Source: Phytophthora sp. 'mugwort'
Lineage: Eukaryota > Oomycota > Peronosporomycetes > Peronosporales > Peronosporaceae
Reading direction: 5' to 3'
Assembly (NCBI GenBank): GCA_033558025.1
Contig: JAUCEF010000001.1
Coordinates: forward strand, 1,984,001-2,048,000
DNA length: 64,000 nucleotides
Shown here: positions 55,795 to 64,000 of the stretch, in pieces
Numbering within the stretch: the stretch's first letter is position 1
Layout of the letters: each line of letters opens with the position of its first letter
Notes under the pieces: generated by a model
What the model saw: the letters and a program-made list of their open reading frames with translations, nothing else
What the model was told of the DNA's origin: nothing
The model's database searches: none
Program-made: the position numbers and the translations under genes

Positions 55795-58700
55795 ATGGCG
55801 TCCTGGGCGGCACTGAACGTGGCTGGCGGCGACGCCAGGGACCATCTCGCGCAGGAGCGAGCGACAGAAGAGGCACAAGACGCCGATAATGCTGCTATGT
55901 ACGAGCAGGCACTGCGCTACCAGCAGCGACAGCAGATGGATCGGGCCAGGGCCATCTACCTGCAGCTACTGGACGGCTCCGTGCGCGTAAGCCCGCGCCT
56001 CGAATATCTGTGCAACAAGAACCTGGCCACGATGGAGTCCGAGGTGCAGTCATTCGAGCACGCGCTCGAGTACTTCGCCGCCGCCTTGGCGCTGGACGCC
56101 ACGGACGTCGTGGTCTGGTTCCAGATGGCCACAACGGCCGTAGAGACGGGCAAGCTGTGGCTTGCGCGGAGGACGCTGGAGGAGGGTCTCAAGGTGGACG
56201 CTACGTACTGGCCGCTGGTCGAGACGCTGGCCGAAGTATTGAATCAGATCGGAGACGCGGACGAGTATAAGAGGGTGGCGAGGTATATTCGCCAAAATGA
56301 TCCACACTGTGCAACGGTGAAGCTTATTGACGGCGTGATGGAGAAGGAGAGGAAGAGCCCCAGATATCCGACGGTGAGGGACCAAAAGCTGCTGAGAAGA
56401 GCGAAGAAGAGACTGCGGCATTTGAACGAGATTGCAGCCGATGGACTGAAGAGGAGGAAGGTGCTGCAGCAGGAGATGAACGACGCATTAAAGGCCAGGA
56501 TGCAGCCAAGGAGCTACGAGTTGCAAGAGCCATCGTGGAGTGCACTGGGGAAAATATTACTGGAAGCATTTGAGGAGAATAACAGGGATGAAGATGCAGA
56601 TGTGATGCAGATGGCAGTGGAGATTAAAGTGGGATATGATGCACAGGGCGTGGAAAAGGAGAGAGTTGATTTTGATATGGAGGTGGAAGAGGGTAACAGG
56701 GTGAGTGACACGAAGGATGATGAAGTTATGGATAAAGACGCAGACAAGCAACTGTCGAAGGAGGAGGACCGTCCACCTCCAGCAAAGGGTTTGAAACACA
56801 AAGAGGTAGCGAAGGTCTCTGCTGTCTTGGAGACGTCACTTTCGACGGGGATTTCTGATAACGACACACAAGACAGTGGGATCCATGCAAACGAGTTCTT
56901 GGAGCTTCAACCGAGACGGCGAAAGTCGCGCCGTAACGAGGAACGACTACGTGAAGAGCATGCTGCAGCCGTCAAGAAAGCCCGTGAAAAGGATCTGGCG
57001 TACCGTCTTGGAGCGTTTCTTCCCGACTATATTGGCAAGAAAGACAAAGAGTCTACGGCGGAGTCTGTTTCGATCGACTGGCTGCCACCACTGAATGTTG
57101 AGCTCGTCGAGACGGAGTTCCGTATCTCTGATGCAGGCAACGAGACCCTCTCCAAGACAGCATCGTTCGCATTCGCATCGTCTGCTGAAGCGTCTTCGAG
57201 TAATACTAAACCGCAGTCTTTTCAGACATCTCCACGAGAACAAACAGTACCGACACTAGCACCGCGTGTCGTGCGTGTCACTGGAAGGGAAATTTCAACT
57301 TTTATCATCGAGAATAATGTCGGAACAGGGGCGTCTCATGGTGTAATGGACTGGATGCGGCACTTCCTCAATCAATGCGGCCAATGGTCACACTTGAAAC
57401 TTGGGAGCGAGGATGAAGACATTGACCGGGTCTGTTCGTGGCTCGAAAAGGCACTAAATGGAGAGCTGGACGTCGCCAAAGCCACTACCGCGACGCAAGC
57501 ATCTGTGATTAGCATTGCAGACCACTCTTACATCCAAATCAGTCGCTTCCAAGGGAATGGATTAACTCTTAGTGCTCAGTTATTCCTAGTGGAACTACAT
57601 TTTGATGCGCTTGTGCAACAACCCGTCCGTGGGAGAAAGCGGCGGAAGATGAGAAGATTAGTAGAGGTCCAATTAGCTCAAGCCCAGAAGCTTCTCTTTG
57701 AATTTGGTTGGCAGGAGGACTCAGAGGAGGTTTCGAACCGGCCAACAGGACGTGAATTCCTGCGTTTACTCTGGCTCATTGCGCGTATGTACGCGTGTTG
57801 CGGCAATCCTGAACTGGCGCAGCACTATTTCATCAGATGCAGAGATAAACTTCTTGATCTCAGTGAAGAGAATAGCGACAGTGCTAGTCACTGCGTGGAT
57901 GTCACTATCCGAGTTGACCTGCCAAACCAGAAAGCCGATAGTGCAATCACCTTGAAGATTCTGGACGAGAAAATATCCGGGCTGCGCTTTTCAGATGTGT
58001 GCTCCGAAGCTCGACGCCTGTTTGACGCTGGACATCACGATCGCGTCGTCTCAATTCTGCTAGTGTACTATTTCCCTTCAAACCAAGCACCTCGCATGGG
58101 AGACTTTTTAAACGAGTTTGATACTGAAGAAGAAGATCTTTCAACACCGCGTAGTGGTGACACCAGCAGGAAACTTGTCGAAATGGTGCTTGATTCACTT
58201 GCTCAGAGCTCCAAGTTTTCGGACGAAGACACGGTATTGTTTCTATTGACAACTCTTTATCATGTGATCGAGTTTGTGGAGGCGTTGGACGTGGAGAAAG
58301 AACCACATGATGATTCGCCGGATGAGGCATGTACGAACGCTCTCGCTGCAATGAACTTCTTGCTAACGCAACTAGCGCAAAACAACTGTGAACGGATAAC
58401 TAATCGTGACCATAAATTGTTGCTGCGCGGACTTTGCGTGAGGTGCCTGAAGCCGTCGATTTTGTTGCGGTTCGATTCTCCACACGGTATCCTCACAATG
58501 ATACGTGCTGCATTGAACGTTGATAAGGCCAATGAATTAACCAACGATGACGATAATACGCAGCGAATGATCGGAGTAGACGCCATGGCTCGACTGCTGT
58601 ACGTTATTCGGTCGCTAACAGGTGAGGAATTTCGAAATTTAGTTGCACTAGTGCCTCATCCCATTAAGAGAAAGCAACCACGTCGCGATCGTATCCGGGT

Positions 58701-61700
58701 GGTCCTCGTGGAGCTATTGCGCTTCTTGAATCGAGCTTTTCGGGATGACGACAAGCTTGCAGTGTCCTTTCCGCAGCCGAAACGAGCTGCTCTAATGACA
58801 TTGTGTTGTACATTGATGAAGGAGGAGGAAGATATTGTAGCACGAAGCGATGCCAAGACTCCAAAACAACTTTTTGGCAATGGAGCCATCTTGTTTGTGC
58901 TTTTGTATGAAAGTTTCTGTCGACGGGATCCTGCTGCGTTGCCAACTGAACTCGTCGAACTGGTCCATCTTCTCCACGAAAGACTCGGTCAACATGGTAT
59001 TTGCGGCTTGACATACTTTTCTGAGGATTGTTCAGCTGGAAATTCGTGCTTTCTCGAATCTTGTACGGTGCTTTTAAGCAAGTTTGTCAAGCAAAAGGCA
59101 AGTGTTTCATCTGAAGAAAAGTCTCTAAGAAGCGATTTCGAAGAAGACAATGCTGAAGAGGACGATGACGAAGCTGAATATCGATTCCAGAAAGAGGTCT
59201 GCCAGTGTTACCGTTGCTTGTATGATGTGCAGATTCTACCAGGATGCGAAGATCACAAAACAGGGACCACATTTGCTTCGCTTCAAAGTATTGAACAATC
59301 TGTCAAGCACGAGGACGCACTACAATTGGCTCGCTTCGCTGTGCCGATACTTTTGGCCACGAAGCCGAAAAACAATGGTCAAAAGAAAGAGCGGCTCAAG
59401 TTACTCTATGCTGTGCGAGATGCTCTCTCCGACTCCAGTTTAGCTGCTTTCTCTGTCCAACCGGCGACTGTCTCACCCCCTTTAGAAGCGTATTTAGCTC
59501 CGAAAAGTCTGCTGCAGGGAGAAGTCGCACTACCGTTTCCATTTGAGACCTCCAGTACAGCAACAAAATCATCAGATGAAGCCTGTTTGGGTCATTTGTG
59601 GTACTTGATGGGGGCGAATTTCATTCTTGGACGAGTCAAACGACGAGGCAATCTTGGAGAGTTAATGGAGATGGAACAACACGTACGAGAGCGGGTGAAT
59701 TTCTTGATGAAAGACGTTTTGTATTATCATCCTGATCGAATTGACTCATGGGTTCGTTTGGGAAAGACCATGAAGGAGCTGTATCACGCTGCTACGGATG
59801 CATTTGCAGCTGTACTCGGACGGAAACTTAGAATTCGGGCGTTCCAATGGTATGCAACTAAAATATCAGTTAAGGGCCCAGACCAGCAGGAAACTGAACG
59901 CTCTCAAGAGCAAACCAACCTCGACATGTTCTCATTTCAGAATGTTGTTTTGGGCTGGAATTTGTTCAAGAAGATAAAAGAGTGGCAAGGTAGAGATTCC
60001 GACGGGCTCAAAGCTGGCAATAAGACCGCGTCTTCGAAGGAAGAGACCGAACAGGTCCCTGTTCTCGACGCAATCGCATCTCAGAGTCAAGTCCCCATCG
60101 AAGAATTTGCGACGGTTTATATCGCACAAGTGATTGAGTTTGCTCGACGATGCTTTGAAATGGCTGCACATCTGGCCGAAGAGGCTGCTAGGAAACACGA
60201 ACTGCAACTACAAGACGAGCGCGTCAATGGCGTTGGAGACACGGAAGAGGATGCGTTTGATGAAGAGCTGGACGATCTACAAAACAAGATTATTGAGTGC
60301 AACGAAGAGTGCGGATTGTTACTGTATAACGTGTTGCAAGAGTTTTCCCTGCTGAAAGAGATGAACCTAGCTCTGTTTCCACGCGAAGCTTACTCACGGT
60401 TAATCGTTAAGACGCTTGCGTATTTCCGAAGAGGATTGGAGATCTGTGAGTCCAACGAGGACGCTCATGAAGATCACTTTCGTCTGCTATATATGATCGG
60501 CAAAACGCTGAAAAAGAGACGGTGGTGCGAGCTTCAACAACACGAACTTCCTGATTTAGAGGCGCTGTCAACTGCAACGGACATGGCTAAATGCTTTGCT
60601 AAAGCGGAGGCGGTTCGTGAAGAGGGAGACAGAGAGCACGCTCTCGTCCATGCGTTTTATTCGCTTCAAGCGTTGCGGATCGACCTTACGATCAGCAGGT
60701 CACCGTCAGTGTTGGCATTGCGTTTGGTATGTACTCATTTTTATGAAGAAGACGAAGAAGACCATGATGCCAGTAGCGCTGATTATGCTTCTACCAAAGG
60801 AGCTGAAGAGAAGAACAACAACCAGGACAAAACTTCGTCGGCCACCTCTGATGACATTGCAGAGAGAGATACCAGCTTAAAGACTCAAGCAACCAAAGGT
60901 ATTAAATGTGCCAGCTCTACCAAGAAGGAGGAGATCCTAGCGCTGCTATCGGATGCCGAACGTGACGATTCTATCCGTGATTTAAATGTCACTCTAGCCC
61001 GAGGCTGGCTCGCTCTGAATATTATCGAGGCACTGGAGTCCATTCCAGACGAGGATCGATACTTTCATCCATCGCGCTATGTGCTGGCACGATTAGTGTA
61101 TTGGTTGTCGACTTATTACTCGGCTCTCGAGCAGAGCCAGTACAAAGGCGGCGATATTAACGCACTACTCGATGCGGTGCGAGCTCGTCGAAGCAAAGAA
61201 AAGGTGGAAGGACCTTCTGACGCAGCAGCGCGGGCGTTGCAGGAAATGGCTCCAATCTTTGACAAGAGGCGGCCTCAAGTTGTTGCTATCTGGTTTTCAG
61301 AGTATATTCCGACAGCTAAGAAGTTTGAAGAGCTGAATCAACGACAGATGAAGTACGACTACTACCGTCTCAAGTACTGGCGGTTTTACATTGCGCTGCT
61401 TCAGGAAAACGCAGCATACGGAAGACTGAAGGAGGTGGTGGCCTGGGTGCTGGCTTGTAAGGAAGAACACGACGTGATTGATATCATGCTTGGCATCGGG
61501 CTTGAAGCGCGTGGCAGGGTGCTTCGCTCTCGGCTCCACGAGTTCTTGAACACAGCAGAGAGAGCTGCGGTTGAAAGACCTGACGCGGACGTGGAGATGT
61601 TAGTGACTCAGACTCAACAACTGTCAGGGGTGGATCGACCGGTGGACGCGTTACTTAAGCAACTGGCCAAGACGTTCACGTATTATCTGGAAGTGTTGAA

Positions 61701-62112
61701 TGCTCAGCAGCGTCTGGCGCATGTGATGGACAAGTGCGGATTGTTGTTGGAGAATGCTGAGCTTCCTATGGTCGCTCTGTTCTTCACAGGAGTGATGAAA
61801 TATCCGTCGGAGATCGTGGTGTTGGAGAAAGACACAGTGATCCTAGATCGAGAATTCAACGGCAACATCACAGTCATCGTGAACGCTTTACGTCGAGATG
61901 AATTACCCCCTCGTATCTACGATGCTCAAGGCCGAGAAACGTGGAAAATGTATTTAGACGCCGCGCGTTCGTTTTGCGAAGAGAAATGGCCGGAGCGTTC
62001 AGGCAAGGGTAAACCATCGAAGAAGTCCTTACGAACAAAGGCTATTATCAACAATGCCATTGTCTCCAGCAGTGCAGACTCAAGCCAATCAATGGTTCTT
62101 GATTCATGTTAG
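55795..62112 (+). CDS. CABIN1/Hir3-like TPR protein (HIR histone chaperone subunit)
   Basis: An intact 2105-residue ORF without introns. The N-terminus (about 35-190) has tetratricopeptide repeats with the exact flavour of CABIN1: ALRYQQRQQMDRARAIYLQL, then ALEYFAAALALDATDVVVWF, then LARRTLEEGLKVDATYWPLV. Acidic, lysine-rich linkers at about 290-400 and 1590-1660 are probably disordered. Further helical repeats fill the rest (for example NPELAQHYFIRCRDKLLDLS near 670). Length fits the CABIN1 family (about 2200). In animals and yeast CABIN1/Hir3 is the scaffold of the HIR complex, which deposits H3.3-H4 independently of replication. A different giant TPR protein cannot be fully excluded. The ORF ends SSSADSSQSMVLDSC. 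Confidence 0.7.
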   Translation: MASWAALNVAGGDARDHLAQERATEEAQDADNAAMYEQALRYQQRQQMDRARAIYLQLLDGSVRVSPRLEYLCNKNLATMESEVQSFEHALEYFAAALALDATDVVVWFQMATTAVETGKLWLARRTLEEGLKVDATYWPLVETLAEVLNQIGDADEYKRVARYIRQNDPHCATVKLIDGVMEKERKSPRYPTVRDQKLLRRAKKRLRHLNEIAADGLKRRKVLQQEMNDALKARMQPRSYELQEPSWSALGKILLEAFEENNRDEDADVMQMAVEIKVGYDAQGVEKERVDFDMEVEEGNRVSDTKDDEVMDKDADKQLSKEEDRPPPAKGLKHKEVAKVSAVLETSLSTGISDNDTQDSGIHANEFLELQPRRRKSRRNEERLREEHAAAVKKAREKDLAYRLGAFLPDYIGKKDKESTAESVSIDWLPPLNVELVETEFRISDAGNETLSKTASFAFASSAEASSSNTKPQSFQTSPREQTVPTLAPRVVRVTGREISTFIIENNVGTGASHGVMDWMRHFLNQCGQWSHLKLGSEDEDIDRVCSWLEKALNGELDVAKATTATQASVISIADHSYIQISRFQGNGLTLSAQLFLVELHFDALVQQPVRGRKRRKMRRLVEVQLAQAQKLLFEFGWQEDSEEVSNRPTGREFLRLLWLIARMYACCGNPELAQHYFIRCRDKLLDLSEENSDSASHCVDVTIRVDLPNQKADSAITLKILDEKISGLRFSDVCSEARRLFDAGHHDRVVSILLVYYFPSNQAPRMGDFLNEFDTEEEDLSTPRSGDTSRKLVEMVLDSLAQSSKFSDEDTVLFLLTTLYHVIEFVEALDVEKEPHDDSPDEACTNALAAMNFLLTQLAQNNCERITNRDHKLLLRGLCVRCLKPSILLRFDSPHGILTMIRAALNVDKANELTNDDDNTQRMIGVDAMARLLYVIRSLTGEEFRNLVALVPHPIKRKQPRRDRIRVVLVELLRFLNRAFRDDDKLAVSFPQPKRAALMTLCCTLMKEEEDIVARSDAKTPKQLFGNGAILFVLLYESFCRRDPAALPTELVELVHLLHERLGQHGICGLTYFSEDCSAGNSCFLESCTVLLSKFVKQKASVSSEEKSLRSDFEEDNAEEDDDEAEYRFQKEVCQCYRCLYDVQILPGCEDHKTGTTFASLQSIEQSVKHEDALQLARFAVPILLATKPKNNGQKKERLKLLYAVRDALSDSSLAAFSVQPATVSPPLEAYLAPKSLLQGEVALPFPFETSSTATKSSDEACLGHLWYLMGANFILGRVKRRGNLGELMEMEQHVRERVNFLMKDVLYYHPDRIDSWVRLGKTMKELYHAATDAFAAVLGRKLRIRAFQWYATKISVKGPDQQETERSQEQTNLDMFSFQNVVLGWNLFKKIKEWQGRDSDGLKAGNKTASSKEETEQVPVLDAIASQSQVPIEEFATVYIAQVIEFARRCFEMAAHLAEEAARKHELQLQDERVNGVGDTEEDAFDEELDDLQNKIIECNEECGLLLYNVLQEFSLLKEMNLALFPREAYSRLIVKTLAYFRRGLEICESNEDAHEDHFRLLYMIGKTLKKRRWCELQQHELPDLEALSTATDMAKCFAKAEAVREEGDREHALVHAFYSLQALRIDLTISRSPSVLALRLVCTHFYEEDEEDHDASSADYASTKGAEEKNNNQDKTSSATSDDIAERDTSLKTQATKGIKCASSTKKEEILALLSDAERDDSIRDLNVTLARGWLALNIIEALESIPDEDRYFHPSRYVLARLVYWLSTYYSALEQSQYKGGDINALLDAVRARRSKEKVEGPSDAAARALQEMAPIFDKRRPQVVAIWFSEYIPTAKKFEELNQRQMKYDYYRLKYWRFYIALLQENAAYGRLKEVVAWVLACKEEHDVIDIMLGIGLEARGRVLRSRLHEFLNTAERAAVERPDADVEMLVTQTQQLSGVDRPVDALLKQLAKTFTYYLEVLNAQQRLAHVMDKCGLLLENAELPMVALFFTGVMKYPSEIVVLEKDTVILDREFNGNITVIVNALRRDELPPRIYDAQGRETWKMYLDAARSFCEEKWPERSGKGKPSKKSLRTKAIINNAIVSSSADSSQSMVLDSC

Positions 62113-62508
62113 CCAGATGTACTGTGTCGTTGCGTATATATGACAATCGCATTATAATATAGTTCAGCCAGAACGTTTTATATATAGTTCAGCCAGTAAA
62201 ACACCAGTTGCACTCGTTCGTTACCTACAGGTTGTCGTATGCTGTTGCTACTTTCCAAAGCGGGTCATACGAAGCAGCCGTAGAAATCGCGCATGTTGGG
62301 TTTCAGCTGGCGGCTCTCATGCAGGATGGGGTGATACAGACGGCGCGACGCGCGCTGAGCTTGAGCGGCATTGATGGCAACGTTAGGTATCTTCAACTGC
62401 AATTGCATCCGAGTGATGGTCCTATTCAATTTTACCCAATCATCGTTTACAGATATTGGCGCCAGATTCAAAGTCAAAGCTGCCGCCAAAGGTTACAAAG
62501 CTTTAGCG
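62113..62508. other. intergenic region
   Basis: 396 bp between the CABIN1-like stop and the EXO1 start. TATATA-type runs at 62135-62195 with a repeated unit (ATAGTTCAGCCAG, at about 62158 and 62183). No gene is supported. Confidence 0.4.
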
Positions 62509-64000
62509 ATGGGCGTGACGGGCCTGCTGCCGGTGCTCAAGAGCGTCACGGACCAGGTGCACGTGTCCAAGTACTCGGGCAAGACCGTGGGTGTGGACGC
62601 CTCAGGATGGCTGTACAAGGGCGCGTACAGCTGCCCCGCGGACCTCATACTGGGGAGACCGACCGACGCGTGCGGAACGAATTAACCTCCATTTTAATGA
62701 TCACATCCTGGAATTAGTACTAAAAGGTGCAACTGTACCTGGTACAGGTACTTAAACTTCGCTATCCAACACATCACGCTGCTCCAAGAGCACAACATTA
62801 TCCCCATTATGGTGTTTGACGGGGCTCCACTACCGTCTAAGGCGCAGGAGAACATTGCTCGTGGCAGGTTTGGCAGATGCAGTTGCAGCTAAATATTAGC
62901 GTTGGGCGGATAAATCTTAGACGAGTTATCTGTTGCTGTAGATCTCGTGCGGAGTGGAAACTCAAGGCCAAGAAGCTGCTGCAGGAGAAAGAAGAGGACG
63001 TAGATAGTGGGGCAGTTCTACAGGCCTGTAGGAGAGCGGTGTCGGTGACGAACGACATGATTATGCGACTCATCGCCGTGCTGCGACGGATGAACGTCAC
63101 GTTCTACGTCGCGCCGTATGAGGCGGACGCTCAGCTGGCGTTTCTGTCGAGGCAGAAGATCGTGGATGTGGTCATCTCGGAGGACTCTGACTGTGTGCCG
63201 TACGGAGTCAAGACGGTGCTTCTCAAGTTAAAACCAGATGGATGGGGCAGTGAATTGAAGCGGAGGAGCCTCGGCGCGAACGAAGATCTGTCGTTCGTTG
63301 GGTGGACGGAAGAAATGGTGGGTAGTGGTTCTCTTGCACGTTGAGCGGTGACTGGCTGACGCTGAATGACGGTGCGTGCTGTGGGTGAGCAGTTTATTCA
63401 GCTGTGTGTGCTTGCTGGATGCGATTACTGTCCGTCCGTCCGCGGCGTCGGTATTATTACAGCTTATAAGCTCGTAAGCAACTACAAGACACCAACGGAG
63501 GTAAGATTTGCAGCAGTGTCGGCGGATTGAGGTCATTGAATTAGAACGGCAATGGATGTATTGTAGGTTTTGAATGCATTGCAGCAGCAAAAGGGATCAT
63601 TGGTACCCGAAGATTATACGGAGAATTTCTACTCGGCGATTCTTACTTATCGCCACCAGCTCGTGTTTGATCCTCGTGATGCTGTACGTTTCAGCACTAA
63701 AAGCTTGATTGAATGTTTGCATTGTGTGGATATTCTGTTAAGTTTTCTAATGTTTTGTTTGCTTGTACATCATAATCTACCAGAAACTGAAAATGCTAAG
63801 TCCTCTCGATGTCTCGAAGGACATCCTGCCGCTCGTGGATAAGGAGCTACACTTTCTTGGTAATGTGGAGCTCCGAGACGACGTTGTTGCGTCCATTGCA
63901 TCGGGTCAAATCCATCCAGTCACGCACGAAAGCTACGTGTGGAAGGATACAGCTGCCGCCGTCTTGCTCGAAGAACAAGGAGCAGCCTCAAATCCGAAGT
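62509..64000 (+). CDS. EXO1: EXO1-family 5'-3' exonuclease, partial
   Basis: Six exons: 62509-62669, 62748-62867, 62942-63317, 63393-63500, 63567-63683 and 63784 to beyond the window. All introns are GT..AG (74-100 bp) and the frame is kept throughout. The start at 62509 gives MGVTGLLPVLKSV, the typical FEN/EXO1 N-terminus. The XPG-N domain holds GVDASGWLYKGAYSC and IMVFDGAPLPSK with a metal-binding Asp. The XPG-I domain holds APYEADAQLAFL and VISEDSDCVPYGVK. The helix-two-turn-helix shows LAGCDYCPSVRGVG. EXO1 resects DNA ends in recombination and mismatch repair in the nucleus. The KGAYSC context and the QLVFDPRD region after the helix-two-turn-helix favour EXO1 over FEN1. The C-terminal mismatch-repair-binding tail lies beyond 64000. 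Confidence 0.85.

Noticed and set aside
62208..62717. A 169-codon frame overlapping the EXO1 start
   Set aside because: It is out of frame with the clear EXO1 coding sequence and has no recognisable domain.
63228..63590. A minus-strand frame opposite EXO1 exons 3-5
   Set aside because: It is antisense to coding sequence with strong motif support.

Overview
The window looks like a repeat-rich stretch of an oomycete nuclear genome (Phytophthora or a close relative). The evidence is the mixture of gene types: a Crinkler (CRN) effector gene with LFLAK- and HVLVVVP-type motifs, a glucanase-inhibitor-like serine protease homologue with a lost catalytic His, short 55-100 bp GT..AG introns, and abundant decayed Copia, Gypsy, Harbinger, pogo/Tigger, Merlin, Tc1-like and Mutator-like elements. 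Species assignment is inference.

Layout. 1-6.5 kb: remains of a Copia gag, a Gypsy LTR/primer site plus gag, and a decayed minus-strand retroelement ORF. 6.5-8.5 kb: a CRN effector gene broken by a 785 bp TIR element at a TA dinucleotide. 9.5-10.6 kb: Harbinger-type transposase relic. 13.6-14.8 kb: a second TA-flanked TIR element that carries a fragment of a SAM-dependent methyltransferase gene, apparently with its intron. 15.5-16.4 kb: an intact secreted trypsin-like protein (glucanase-inhibitor-like). 18.5-20.8 kb: a two-gene Harbinger element (Myb/SANT-like plus DDE) in convergent orientation. 21.6-25.8 kb: a Tigger transposase split by another DDE element. 26.1-36.1 kb: a full-span Copia element with both LTRs, interrupted by a nested Gypsy-type element with 472 bp LTRs. 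Each of these two retroelements also holds a separate insert that reads as scrambled mitochondrial DNA. 37.3-47.7 kb: pogo-like, Tc1-like, Merlin (ISXO2-like), MULE and Ulp1-like fragments.

49.3-64 kb is quite different: a compact, intact host gene block. It holds a 1409-residue helical-repeat protein in two exons, a convergent RNase III-domain protein overlapping it tail to tail by 29 bp, a divergent 2105-residue CABIN1/Hir3-like TPR protein 123 bp away, and a six-exon EXO1-family nuclease that runs off the end.

The boundary between the repeat-rich part (0-49 kb) and the dense host block (49-64 kb) fits the two-speed genome layout known for these organisms: the secreted or effector-like genes lie in the repeat part and the housekeeping nuclear genes in the dense part. 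All identifications come from reading translated motifs by eye; no database search was run.
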